Assembly (NCBI GenBank): GCA_005772955.1
Contig: SXID01000250.1
Span: 1-64,000, forward strand
Source of the DNA: Planctomycetia bacterium
Lineage (GTDB): Bacteria > Planctomycetota > Planctomycetia > Gemmatales > Gemmataceae
Length of the DNA stretch: 64,000 bases
Reading direction: 5' to 3'
The translations under genes and the position numbers were made by a program. Below, piece after piece: positions 26,799 through 34,450 of the stretch. The notes beneath the pieces are model-generated. The model made no database searches, was not told where the DNA came from, and worked only from the letters and a program-made list of their open reading frames with translations. Each line of letters starts with the position of its first letter. The first letter of the stretch is position 1.

Positions 26799-27014
26799 CT
26801 AACTTGAAGAGCGTGAACGCGACAGGTGAGGTGACACGCCGCGCGGATCAGCTCGATTCTTCGGTGGGTTCAACACGACGATCTCGACCGACATGACCCA
26901 GAGTGTGTCGCTCTCGCCGCCGGCAATGTTCTCGGTGACGAGCCACACTTCCACCTCGACCTCTCTGGAAGGGCGGGGGAAAACCACTATACGCTGTCTT
27001 CCACTGGTCGACAC
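26799..27014 (-). CDS. Possible small protein between rarA and a kinase gene
   Basis: The ORF is 71 aa with a GTG start, in the 280-nt gap between rarA and the kinase gene and in the same direction as both. The first 50 residues (RIVVFPRPSREVEVEVWLVT, SDTLWVMSVEIVVLNPP) look like beta-strands with coding-like composition; the end becomes Ser/Arg-rich. No family recognised. It may be a real small gene or a decayed one. Confidence 0.3.
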   Translation of the reverse strand: MSTSGRQRIVVFPRPSREVEVEVWLVTENIAGGESDTLWVMSVEIVVLNPPKNRADPRGVSPHLSRSRSSS

Positions 27015-27044
27015 TCGGCGCGAACCTCGTGTCGGTGGATCACT

Positions 27045-28070
27045 CTACCCGCCCGACGCGGGGCGAGGGGGGGGTGGGCCGATGGAAGACGGCGACGGAG
27101 TTGTAGCGCGGTACATCCCGGACCCACGATTGGGCGGGTCGGGAACGATCTTGATTCGACCGCCCTCCGCGTCCACGTGTTCGACGTGCAACTTCAGTGA
27201 CTTCATGATCGCAGACATGAAGTCGCAACAGTTTGCAAACCGGTTCTGCGGGACCACGGCCAGCGCTCGCATCAGCGGGGCACGTTCTGGTTCCGTGACG
27301 CCGCTCAGGTCGGCGAGAGGTCGTAACGACGATCGCGGAACGTCATTCACCGGTGGCGGGAACGGGCAACCTCCCGTGCGGACCACGTAATACGTCACCG
27401 CGAGGCTGAACTGGTCGGACCAGTCGGTGATGGTGCCGAGGAACACTTCCGGGGCCGCGTACTCGCGCGTGCCCTGCTTTGAACATGGGGTGCTGGGGCC
27501 GAACGTCGGGGACGCGAGGCCGGGGTCGGTGAGTTTAGCCGTGTCACCGAACAGCAGGATGTTGTTGGGCTTCACATCGCCGTGCTGGAACCCAACGTGC
27601 CTTCCGTCGCGAACGTGCCGCCGTGCGTTGAGGAAGTCCAGCGCTTGAGCGATCTGCCACAGGTACAGGCACACTGTGGCCGGTTCGAGTTCCTGACCGA
27701 GGTCGTCGCGGTAGAGTTGCATCAGGTCGAAGAGCGTTGCCTCAGCAAGTTCCATGTTGACGACGAGGTAACCGGGGACGGACCAGACGCCGTACGTCTT
27801 GACGATGTTGGGGTGTTCCAGGGATTGGAACGAATGCACCGAGCGCAATTCGCGGGCTGTGGTGTTGGTGTTCGAGGTGGGCATGAACTTGAGCGCGACT
27901 GGCGGTCCGATGGGCGATTCCGCTTCCCAGACCTCCGCAAAACCGCCGCGCCCGCGGACGCACCGGAGTCGGTAACCGGGAGAGGGTTCCGCGCCGACCG
28001 AGAACGCGAACGCTCCGGGTGTGGTCGAACGGAGATTGGGCGGGACTGTCAACACCGCATCCCCTATCAA
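27045..28070 (-). CDS. Protein kinase-like protein with altered catalytic motifs
   Basis: The protein is 341 aa from TTG 28070 (a GTG at 28055 is also possible). Hanks-type kinase features: Gly-rich loop VRGRGGFAEVWEA (about 39), Lys in PVALKFMPT, ELRSVHSFQSLEHPNIVKTYG, catalytic loop FQHGDVKPNNILL with Asp and Asn retained but Gly in place of the usual Arg, metal loop KLTDPGLA in place of DFG, and GTREYAAPEVFLG. The C-terminal 50 residues are Pro/Ser-rich. No transmembrane helix is seen, so it is probably cytoplasmic. Substitution in both motifs may lower or alter activity; the catalytic Asp, the metal Asp and the Lys are all present. Confidence 0.8.
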   Translation of the reverse strand: MIGDAVLTVPPNLRSTTPGAFAFSVGAEPSPGYRLRCVRGRGGFAEVWEAESPIGPPVALKFMPTSNTNTTARELRSVHSFQSLEHPNIVKTYGVWSVPGYLVVNMELAEATLFDLMQLYRDDLGQELEPATVCLYLWQIAQALDFLNARRHVRDGRHVGFQHGDVKPNNILLFGDTAKLTDPGLASPTFGPSTPCSKQGTREYAAPEVFLGTITDWSDQFSLAVTYYVVRTGGCPFPPPVNDVPRSSLRPLADLSGVTEPERAPLMRALAVVPQNRFANCCDFMSAIMKSLKLHVEHVDAEGGRIKIVPDPPNRGSGMYRATTPSPSSIGPPPPRPASGG

Positions 28071-28216
28071 GTGGAGCCAAACACGCGCGGTTCGTCCGCA
28101 GCGAGAGCAGACGTAAGCAGTTCAGCCGTACTGTAGCACACGAAAAAAGCGAGTCCGGCGGCACGAACCGGTTTCGCTGAGATCGGGCGAAATTTTTCCC
28201 GTGTGGCACGACTGGG

Positions 28217-28717
28217 TCACACTTCGGTGAGGACCGTGCTGTAACGCCAACTCACGGGTTTCCCGTCGTGATAAGGCATGACCCCGTGGAACTGCGGCGC
28301 GGCGGGATCGAACACGAGCGGTAGGAAGAACCGGTCGCCGTCCCAGAGCGGAAGTGTCGCGACGCGCTCGATCTCGATCCACTCCAGCGCGCCCTCTGCG
28401 TTCGCGGAAAACGGTGTGCCAGAGAACCAGTTCACGCGGAAGATGAACCCAAACCAGTCCTCGCCGTGCTTGCCGAAGCCAGGCCACGAGATCGTGCCAG
28501 CCAACCGGATCGCGTCGCACTCGATCCCGGCTTCCTCGCGTATCTCGCGTTTCAACCCCGCGACGATGTCTTCGCCCGGTTCGAGCTTCCCGCCGAGACC
28601 GTTGTACTTGCCGAGGTGCGCGTCATCCGGGCGCACATTCCGGTGAATCATCAATACGCGCCGGCCGTCCGGCGAGAAGACGTAACCGAGCGTAGCTAGA
28701 ATTGGTGTGTAGGGCAT
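28217..28717 (-). CDS. NUDIX hydrolase, MutT/8-oxo-dGTP diphosphatase type
   Basis: The protein is 166 aa from MPYTPILATLGYVFSPDGRR. The Nudix box GKLEPGEDIVAGLKREIREEAGI matches Gx5Ex7REUxEExGU with all metal-binding glutamates. It is preceded by KYNGLGGKL, typical of MutT1/NUDT1-like enzymes; WPGFGKHGEDWFGFIFRVNWF and MPYHDGKPVSW further suggest a human-MTH1-like 8-oxo-purine nucleotide diphosphatase. The substrate is an inference. A purine/pyrimidine-rich inverted repeat separates it from the next minus-strand gene. Confidence 0.88.
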   Translation of the reverse strand: MPYTPILATLGYVFSPDGRRVLMIHRNVRPDDAHLGKYNGLGGKLEPGEDIVAGLKREIREEAGIECDAIRLAGTISWPGFGKHGEDWFGFIFRVNWFSGTPFSANAEGALEWIEIERVATLPLWDGDRFFLPLVFDPAAPQFHGVMPYHDGKPVSWRYSTVLTEV

Positions 28718-28722
28718 TTTTT

Positions 28723-28830
28723 GAAGAGAAGGGAGAGAGGGAGAAGGGGTGAAAGGGAGACAATACAAAAGCACCTTGGATCTGTCCTCTCTCCCGTTCC
28801 CCCTCTCTCCCCTTCACCCCTTTTCTTCTT
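28723..28830. repeat. Purine/pyrimidine-rich imperfect inverted repeat
   Basis: The left arm is GA-rich (AAGGGAGAGAGGGAGAAGGG, from about 28728) and the right arm is its imperfect CT-rich complement, extending to about 28830 (CTCTCTCCCCTTCACCCCTT). It separates the NUDIX gene from the next gene and runs into the last codons of the latter, where it encodes the EEEEKG tail. Confidence 0.7.
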
Positions 28831-29086
28831 CCTCCGCAGGCAAGCCCGCGACTACGGCGCGAACCTGTTTCAGGTCTTCGTCCGTCACTCCCTCGCGGCG
28901 TGGGTAGCGGCGTTCAAGGGCGTCGAGGAGCGTTTCCCACATGTCACGCGATGGTTGGGGAACGGCCTGCCAGTTGTCATAACGCCGAAACCGGGTTTTG
29001 AAGGTCCACTTCCGCGCGAATCTTTCCGCACGGACGGATCGCTTCTTCCCGGTGGTCGGGTCTCCGTCGGTCCACTCGATTTCCAT
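28814..29086 (-). CDS. Small hypothetical protein
   Basis: The protein is 90 aa starting at MEIEWTDGDPTTGKKRSVRA; the ORF track shows it only as the tail of a 222-aa frame whose first part is Arg/Ser/Pro-rich and not credible. It is basic and mixed alpha/beta (FARKWTFKTRFRRYDNWQAV; RDMWETLLDALERRYPRREG; TDEDLKQVRAVVAGLPAEEE). No signal peptide. Family not recognised. It is divergent from the WD40 gene. Its C-terminus lies within a palindromic repeat. Confidence 0.65.
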   Translation of the reverse strand: MEIEWTDGDPTTGKKRSVRAERFARKWTFKTRFRRYDNWQAVPQPSRDMWETLLDALERRYPRREGVTDEDLKQVRAVVAGLPAEEEEKG

Positions 29087-29187
29087 ATTGGCGCACGCGC
29101 AGAGTTTGGGTGTACAATTCCAGGATACTCGACGATGCCCTATGTCGGGGAGTCCGGTTACTGTTCTGTGTCGCGGGGTCGGGAAAA

Positions 29188-30093
29188 ATGCTGCTGTTCG
29201 AGGATCACAGGGACGAGACGACCGCGGTGGTTCACAAGGCGGTCGTGTACGCGATATCGTTCGCGCCGGACGGCTCGATGCTCGCAACCGGCGCCGGCGA
29301 CGGCTCGGTGTTCGTGCGCGACGCGAACGGCCACGTGGCGTCACTGCTCGAACGCGGGCCAAAGGTAATGCCGGTCCATGCCCTCGGTTACCTACCAAGC
29401 GGATCGGGTCTTGTGGTCGGCGGAGCATTCGGGTGGATGAGTTACAGGCAAGACGGGAACGAGTGGCGGGAGTTCGGGCCAAAGTCGTCGCTACCAGTCA
29501 CATCGCTCGCGGTTCTCGACGACCGCATTGTGGCGATAGGCACCGGCGACAAAACAAAAGCCAGCGGCGGCACCTTTGAACTCTGGGACGTGATCAACGA
29601 TCGGATGTTGAAGCCCTCCTTCTCAGAACCCAACGGCGTCCGTGCGATCGCCGCATGTCCGAAGAAGAAACTTGTCGCGTGGGCGACCGGTCATCGCAAG
29701 GTTCGAGTCTGGGACATCACTTCGCCCAAGCCCATCGACTTCCCACAAAAACACGACTGCCCCGCAATTGCTCTCAGTTCTGACGGTTCCATGCTCGCGG
29801 TCGCGGGCGACTGGAACGCGACAATCTACGACCTCAAAACGAAACGCGAGCGCGCGGTGTTGAAGGGCCACAAGGGTCAGATCAAGTCGGTGGCTTTCGC
29901 TCCAGACGGATTAACGGTAGCGACGGGCGGCTTCGACTTCACGGTGCGGTTGTGGGACGTGGCAACGGGCAAGGAGCGTGCGAACTACAAGTGGGACATC
30001 GGCGTGGTGTTCTGCGTGACCTACGCCCCGGACGGCTTCCGGCTGGCCGCGGGCAGTGACCTCGGTCGCGTCGTGGTCTGGGACGCGGAGTAG
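29188..30093 (+). CDS. WD40 repeat protein
   Basis: The protein is 301 aa from MLLFEDHRDETTAVVHKAVV. At least six WD40-like repeats are seen: VVYAISFAPDGSMLATGAGDGSVFVRD, FELWDVINDRML, VRAIAACPKKKLVAWATGHRKVRVWDI, CPAIALSSDGSMLAVAGDWNATIYDL, GHKGQIKSVAFAPDGLTVATG..VRLWDV and VVFCVTYAPDGFRLAAGSDLGRVVVWD. It should fold as a beta-propeller scaffold. No signal peptide, so it is probably cytoplasmic. It resembles the WD40 domains often attached to planctomycete kinases, but no kinase domain is attached here. The partner is unknown. Confidence 0.88.
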   Translation: MLLFEDHRDETTAVVHKAVVYAISFAPDGSMLATGAGDGSVFVRDANGHVASLLERGPKVMPVHALGYLPSGSGLVVGGAFGWMSYRQDGNEWREFGPKSSLPVTSLAVLDDRIVAIGTGDKTKASGGTFELWDVINDRMLKPSFSEPNGVRAIAACPKKKLVAWATGHRKVRVWDITSPKPIDFPQKHDCPAIALSSDGSMLAVAGDWNATIYDLKTKRERAVLKGHKGQIKSVAFAPDGLTVATGGFDFTVRLWDVATGKERANYKWDIGVVFCVTYAPDGFRLAAGSDLGRVVVWDAE

Positions 30094-30148
30094 GAGCGGG
30101 TGGTTACGCGGCACGAGTACCCAGTTCGTTGCGTCCAGAGTTACGAAC

Positions 30149-31039
30149 ATGAATCTGGTTCCAGACCCAGACGAACGCGGGCGTGAATGTTGGCAGCCGC
30201 CACAGGGATTCCACCTCGCCATTGTCCTCGTTGGGGTTATCAACCTCCTACTCCACTTCCTTGGCGTGACCGAAACGCCCCTCTGCCTCAGCCTGTTCGT
30301 TTTGCTCGTTACCTGCCTTGTGCTTGCACACCTGCTCCCTTGGTACCATTCCCTTCAGAAACAGCGAAACGTCTGCCCCGCTTGCCGCCTGGCGCACGCT
30401 CTCCAGCGCAAACGGCGTGTGCTGGACCGAAAGAAGTGCTTCGGATTAGTTGTGAGACAGTCGAACTCAAGTTACAAAGGCGGCACTGGGTCCACCGCTT
30501 GGGAAGAGCGTGTGCCGGTTATCCAAACGGTGTACCAACGCACAACGCGCTGTCGTTTTTGCGATGCGAAATGGTCAGCAAAAGAGGTAGAAGAAGTTGA
30601 AGACTTCGATCCAGACGAACCGCTGCATGCAAGCCCGCAACCAGCGGTTCGGCTCAACGAAAGGCGCACGAAGCGCGGGGGATGGGATTCGCACCCACGG
30701 CTTCGGGGGATTAGCCCGACGAGTTGTCTGCTACTCCACCCCCGCCGAGCTTCATTAGCCGCGGATTCGGAATGTGATCCGACCCTTCGTCAGGTCGTAC
30801 GGGGAGATTTCCACCTTCACCCGGTCGCCGGGGATGATGCGGATGTAGTGCTTGCGCATCTTGCCGCCGATGTGTGCAATGACCTCGCCGCCGATGTCGA
30901 GTTGGACACGGAACGTGGTGTTCGCGAGGGACTGCATGACGCGACCCTCGACCTCGATCGCTTCTTCCTTGGCTTTTTGCATGTGCTGGACGTGCCTCTG
31001 TTGATTGTGGGCGAAAGGAAACACTCACGATCGGGTTAA
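30149..31039 (+). CDS. Membrane/zinc-finger hypothetical, C-terminus probably an over-read
   Basis: The ORF is 296 aa from [20 protein letters not shown]. The first 170 residues look genuine: two hydrophobic helices ([39 protein letters not shown]), then two separate CxxC pairs ([15 protein letters not shown]) and an acidic segment ([13 protein letters not shown]). From about residue 175 the frame runs antisense through the tRNA and the whole of infA with shadow-like composition, so the original stop was probably lost or lies in another frame near 30660. The function is unknown. The ORF should not be trusted past about 30660. Confidence 0.5.
   Translation: MNLVPDPDERGRECWQPPQGFHLAIVLVGVINLLLHFLGVTETPLCLSLFVLLVTCLVLAHLLPWYHSLQKQRNVCPACRLAHALQRKRRVLDRKKCFGLVVRQSNSSYKGGTGSTAWEERVPVIQTVYQRTTRCRFCDAKWSAKEVEEVEDFDPDEPLHASPQPAVRLNERRTKRGGWDSHPRLRGISPTSCLLLHPRRASLAADSECDPTLRQVVRGDFHLHPVAGDDADVVLAHLAADVCNDLAADVELDTERGVREGLHDATLDLDRFFLGFLHVLDVPLLIVGERKHSRSG
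30674..30745 (-). tRNA. Unusual tRNA-like gene, anticodon AAU, initiator-like stem
   Basis: The 72 nt fold as a full cloverleaf. Acceptor GCGGGGG/CCCCCGC (7 bp), T8-G9, D stem GAGT/ACTC with loop AGCAGACA (G18 present, G19 replaced by A), anticodon stem TCGGG/CCCGA with loop CTAATCC, 4-nt variable part, T stem GTGGG/CCCAT with loop TGCGAAT (G in place of the usual second T), discriminator G. No CCA is encoded. The anticodon AAT pairs with AUU. The segment CTCGTCGGGCT..CCCGAAG is the same as in bacterial initiator tRNA, including three G-C pairs in the anticodon stem, but position 1-72 is paired. It could be an active variant tRNA or a tRNA pseudogene. It lies 9 nt downstream of infA. Confidence 0.6.
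30755..30982 (-). CDS. infA: Translation initiation factor IF-1
   Basis: The protein is 75 aa from [20 protein letters not shown]; the track start 14 codons earlier is not conserved. Nearly the entire protein matches the IF-1 OB fold: [65 protein letters not shown]-1 binds the A site of the 30S subunit during initiation. The upstream minus-strand sequence (31030-31090) is AT-rich for this genome (TTGAGGTTATTCTTAAACAATATG) and probably holds the promoter. The odd tRNA follows directly. Confidence 0.96.
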   Translation of the reverse strand: MQKAKEEAIEVEGRVMQSLANTTFRVQLDIGGEVIAHIGGKMRKHYIRIIPGDRVKVEISPYDLTKGRITFRIRG

Positions 31040-31154
31040 GCCCAGCCGTGAGTACATATTGTTTAAGAATAACCTCAAACCGACGGGCTTGCGAGGGCAA
31101 ACCCCTGCGGAAAAGTGAAATCCGCTTTCCGCCGCGAACACGGTCGCTCCCCTG

Positions 31155-32063
31155 CTACCGCTTCACATTGTTCAGATGCTCCAGCGCCAACAACAGGGCC
31201 TGCGTGCCCTTGCGGCCATAACCCTGCGCACGAACGGCTTCGTACAACTGCTTCGCCAGGCCCAACCCCGGCAGCGCGATGTTCATCTTCTCGGCTTCGG
31301 CCAGTGCGATGCCCATGTCCTTGATGAAGTGTTCGACGTAGAAGCCCGGCTCGAAGTTGCGGGCCATCATGCGTGGCCCCAGAACTTCCAGCGCCTTGCT
31401 ACCGGCGGCGCCGACGCTCACGCTCTTGAACACGGTTTCGAGATCGAGACCGGCCTTGTAGCCGTACAGCAGCCCTTCGCACAACGCGATCATGTTCGAC
31501 GAGATGAGGATCTGGTTCACCATCTTCGTGTGCTGACCGGCACCCGGCGCGCCCTGGTGAATGATCGTCTTGCCCATGCACTCGAACACAGGTTGCACGG
31601 CTGCGACCACGTCCTTGTCGCCGCCAATCATGATGGACAGCGCCGCGTTCTTCGCGCCCACGTCGCCGCCGCTCACCGGTGCGTCCAGGGAAGCGACGCC
31701 TTTCGCTTTCGCGGCCTCGTAAATCTCCTTCGCCAGCGAAGGCTCGCTGGTCGTCATGTCCACCAGCACGACGCCCGCCTTTGCGCCCGCGAGCGCGCCA
31801 TCGGCTCCGAGGAACACTTCACGCACGTCCTTCGGGAACCCCACGATCGCGAACACGATGTCGGCTTGCTCCGCCACTTCTTTTGGAGTGCTCGCGAGGC
31901 GAGCGCCCGCTTCGACCAGCGGTTGCGCTTTGTCCGCCGATCGGTTGTAGACGGTCGCGGAGAAGCCCTTCGTCAGGATGTGCTGGCACATCCAACGGCC
32001 CATGACGCCGGTGCCGATCCAGCCGATACGGGTTTTTCCAGGTAGCGCGAGTGGGATTTGCAT
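31155..32063 (-). CDS. NAD(P)-dependent beta-hydroxyacid dehydrogenase (3-hydroxyisobutyrate/tartronate semialdehyde reductase type)
   Basis: The protein is 302 aa. N-terminal Rossmann fold [17 protein letters not shown], with [12 protein letters not shown] following. The substrate-binding motif [21 protein letters not shown] and the catalytic-Lys motif [13 protein letters not shown] are both visible, with the helical C-terminal domain ([21 protein letters not shown]). The Asn-Arg after the second strand suggests NADP(H) preference, as in glyoxylate/succinic semialdehyde reductases and GarR. Substrate assignment between 3-hydroxyisobutyrate and 2-hydroxy-3-oxopropionate is not possible from motifs alone. 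The gene appears monocistronic. Confidence 0.92.
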   Translation of the reverse strand: MQIPLALPGKTRIGWIGTGVMGRWMCQHILTKGFSATVYNRSADKAQPLVEAGARLASTPKEVAEQADIVFAIVGFPKDVREVFLGADGALAGAKAGVVLVDMTTSEPSLAKEIYEAAKAKGVASLDAPVSGGDVGAKNAALSIMIGGDKDVVAAVQPVFECMGKTIIHQGAPGAGQHTKMVNQILISSNMIALCEGLLYGYKAGLDLETVFKSVSVGAAGSKALEVLGPRMMARNFEPGFYVEHFIKDMGIALAEAEKMNIALPGLGLAKQLYEAVRAQGYGRKGTQALLLALEHLNNVKR

Positions 32064-32142
32064 TGCGAGGAACTCGTGAAGGAACTAAGGTTACCGCTGC
32101 GGTTGATTTGTACCAGCCGCACCTCCTCTCGGCTTGGTCATC

Positions 32143-32931
32143 GTGCCTGATTCGCTCATCCCGAAACTCGACGCCCCGATTGTTCTTGTTCACGGTCTGT
32201 GTGGGTACGACCGTATTGTCGCGTTCGGTCGGACGCTCAAGGACTACTTCCCCGGGATCCGCGAGAAACTGGAAGCGTCAGGGAATCGCGTTTTAGTGCC
32301 GCGTCTAAGTTGCACGCGCGGCGTTGAAGCACAGGCTGGCGAACTGAAGCGGTTCATCCTGAGGCGCGTACCAACCGGCCCGGTACACCTCATTGGGCAC
32401 AGCCTGGGCGGCCTTGACTCGCGATTCATGATCAGCAAACTCGACATGGCGGATCGGGTGCGGTCCCTGACCACCGTGGGAACCCCGCATCGCGGCAGCC
32501 CCGTCGCGGACTGGGGCGTGCGCCGGTTCGGGCGGCTGGTCGCGCCGTTCTTCCAGGCGCTCGGCATCTCCTATCAGGCGTTTGTCGATCTCACCAGCGC
32601 GGTGTGCCGACGGTTCAACGAGACGGTGCCGGACGTGCCCGGCGTGCGGTATTTCTCCGTGGCGGGCGTGTGCGAAATTCAGTGGGTCGGTTCGGAGTGG
32701 CGGTTCCCGCACGGGATCGTGAGCCGAGCGGAGGGGCCAAACGACGGGGTTGTATCGGTCGCTTCGGCCACGTGGGGCGAACACACCGATGTGTGGAGTG
32801 GCGACCATCTCAATCTGGTGAACTGGCCCAACCGGCATGCGCGGAAATGCGGCCTGTGGGACTCACTCGCCCCGGATTACGGGCGCATCGTGCGCCGGAT
32901 CGCTGAGTCGTCCCGGTGGGACGACCGCTAA
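32143..32931 (+). CDS. Alpha/beta-hydrolase, triacylglycerol lipase type
   Basis: The protein is 262 aa from GTG at 32143 (TTG three codons upstream is the track start). Oxyanion motif PIVLVHGLCGYDR (about 12) and nucleophile elbow HLIGHSLGGLDSRF (Ser about 87) match bacterial lipases of family I. AEGPNDGVVSVASA carries a likely acid/calcium region and WSGDHLNLVNW the catalytic His (about 225). No clear signal peptide, so its location is uncertain. Divergent from the dehydrogenase gene. Confidence 0.85.
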   Translation: MPDSLIPKLDAPIVLVHGLCGYDRIVAFGRTLKDYFPGIREKLEASGNRVLVPRLSCTRGVEAQAGELKRFILRRVPTGPVHLIGHSLGGLDSRFMISKLDMADRVRSLTTVGTPHRGSPVADWGVRRFGRLVAPFFQALGISYQAFVDLTSAVCRRFNETVPDVPGVRYFSVAGVCEIQWVGSEWRFPHGIVSRAEGPNDGVVSVASATWGEHTDVWSGDHLNLVNWPNRHARKCGLWDSLAPDYGRIVRRIAESSRWDDR

Positions 32932-33109
32932 ACTTTGCCTGGCTCATTCCTCGCGCCGACGCGCTGCGAACGCCTCAGTTGCGCCAACAGGCGCCCAGTC
33001 GTGACTTCACTTCTCCGCGCCGCAAGTTTCTTGATGGTCGGCGCACGGAACGCTCCGATGGACGAATAGCCGCCATGGAAAGCGGCGTCCCCTCTTGGAA
33101 AGGTTCCCA

Positions 33110-33520
33110 ATGCGTCACCTACTCATCGCGGCACTTGGCGTGTTCGCCGTCTCGGGTGCGGCTTCCGCGCAACAACCTCAGTCCCGCCCGGTGCCACAGT
33201 ACCCGGCCGTCGCGCCGGGGACTACGCTGCAACCGGTCTCGGGCACGACAGTGATTCGCGGCACCGCCGGCTGCAACAACTGCGCCCCAGCCGTCGGGCC
33301 GGTGGTCCGCGGTGGGTTCACCATGTCCGCCGTGACCGGCGGCAATTGTCTGCTCGGTAATCCGTGCCAGAACGGGTGTGGCAGCGTGCGAAGCGACCTC
33401 GGGTTCCACTTCGGGTCGTGCAAGCAGTTCTTCGCGCCCTGCGGCCCGACCCCACTCGCGGCCCCGTGGGGCAAGGGCTTTGGTTGCCCGCGTGCCTACG
33501 ATAGCTACGCGAATCATTAA
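33110..33520 (+). CDS. Small exported cysteine-rich protein
   Basis: The protein is 136 aa from MRHLLIAALGVFAVSGAASAQ, a clean signal peptide. The mature part is Gly/Pro/Cys-rich with eight cysteines in pairs or clusters (GCNNCAP, NCLLGNPCQNGCGS, GSCKQFFAPCGP, GCPRAY), a spacing that suggests disulfides or wall association. No enzymatic motif. Similar short Cys-rich exported proteins are common in planctomycetes, whose cell envelope is protein-rich; the link is an inference. The preceding 178-nt region contains no other gene. Confidence 0.75.
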   Translation: MRHLLIAALGVFAVSGAASAQQPQSRPVPQYPAVAPGTTLQPVSGTTVIRGTAGCNNCAPAVGPVVRGGFTMSAVTGGNCLLGNPCQNGCGSVRSDLGFHFGSCKQFFAPCGPTPLAAPWGKGFGCPRAYDSYANH

Positions 33521-33583
33521 ACCGCTGCTCCAAGCGGGGTCGCGGCACACTTCCGCCCTCTGTTGCCTGTTTGTGCGCCGCTG

Positions 33584-34402
33584 CTATTTCCGCACCCGGT
33601 TCCACCAGCGCCCGACTCGCTCGCCAAGCCACCACCTCGGCTTGCACTGTGGGCCGTAGGTCAGGCCGAATTTTTTCATCGCGGTGTGGGTGATGCCAGA
33701 TACCACCTCACCAGGGTTGTCGGACACGATCAGTTGATCCAGGTCTTCCGGGTTGATTGTCTTCTCGTTCGCCATGAGTCGCAGTTGGGCGAGCAGTGGA
33801 CGCCAGTAATCGACGCCCATCAACGCGACCGGGAAGCCGTCGAGTTTCCCGGTCTGGATGAGCGTCGCGACCTCGAACAACTCGTCGAGCGTACCGAACC
33901 CGCCAGGCATAACCACAAACGCGTAACTGTATTTCACGAGCATCAACTTGCGGACGAAGAAGTGCTCGAAGTCGATCCATGAATCGACGTAAGGGTTTGG
34001 CTTCTGCTCCATTGGCAGTACGATGTTGCAGCCGATGGACCGGCCGCCCACGTCCTTCGCGCCGCGGTTCGCGGCTTCCATGATGCCGGGACCGCCGCCG
34101 GTCATCACGGTGAACCCTGACTCGGCGAGATACTTTCCGACCTCGCGGGCCATCCCGTAATAGCGGTGGTTCTCGTCGAAGCGCGCGGACCCGAACACGG
34201 TCACGCACGGGCCGATGAAGTGCAGTTTGCGGAAGCCGTACACCAGCTCGCGGAAGATTTTCACCGCCTGCCACAACTCGAACTTGCGAGGTTGCGGTCC
34301 CTGAAGGAATTTCTTCGCCGCGGGCGCAGCCTCCCCGGACTTTCGCTGCCACTCGCCGGAAAGTGTTGCTACCTCACTCGTTTCAATCAATCGATCAGCC
34401 AT
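33584..34402 (-). CDS. LOG family protein (TIGR00730-type nucleotide phosphoribohydrolase)
   Basis: The protein is 272 aa. LOG features are GPCVTVFGSARF (about 65), GKYLAESGFTVMTGGGPGIMEAANRGAKD (about 90-117), the conserved VVMPGGFGTLDELFE (PGGxGTxxE, about 163) and LIQTGKLDGFPVALMG. Members hydrolyse nucleoside 5'-monophosphates to base and ribose 5-phosphate. The N-terminal 45 residues and Arg/Trp-rich C-terminus (PRWWLGERVGRWWNRVRK) extend beyond the core. It is followed by the TIM-barrel gene in the same orientation upstream (48 nt apart), so cotranscription is possible. Confidence 0.92.
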   Translation of the reverse strand: MADRLIETSEVATLSGEWQRKSGEAAPAAKKFLQGPQPRKFELWQAVKIFRELVYGFRKLHFIGPCVTVFGSARFDENHRYYGMAREVGKYLAESGFTVMTGGGPGIMEAANRGAKDVGGRSIGCNIVLPMEQKPNPYVDSWIDFEHFFVRKLMLVKYSYAFVVMPGGFGTLDELFEVATLIQTGKLDGFPVALMGVDYWRPLLAQLRLMANEKTINPEDLDQLIVSDNPGEVVSGITHTAMKKFGLTYGPQCKPRWWLGERVGRWWNRVRK

Positions 34403-34450
34403 CTTGGGCTACTCCAACGGCGAGCCAGGACACTTGCCCGCCAATTACTA

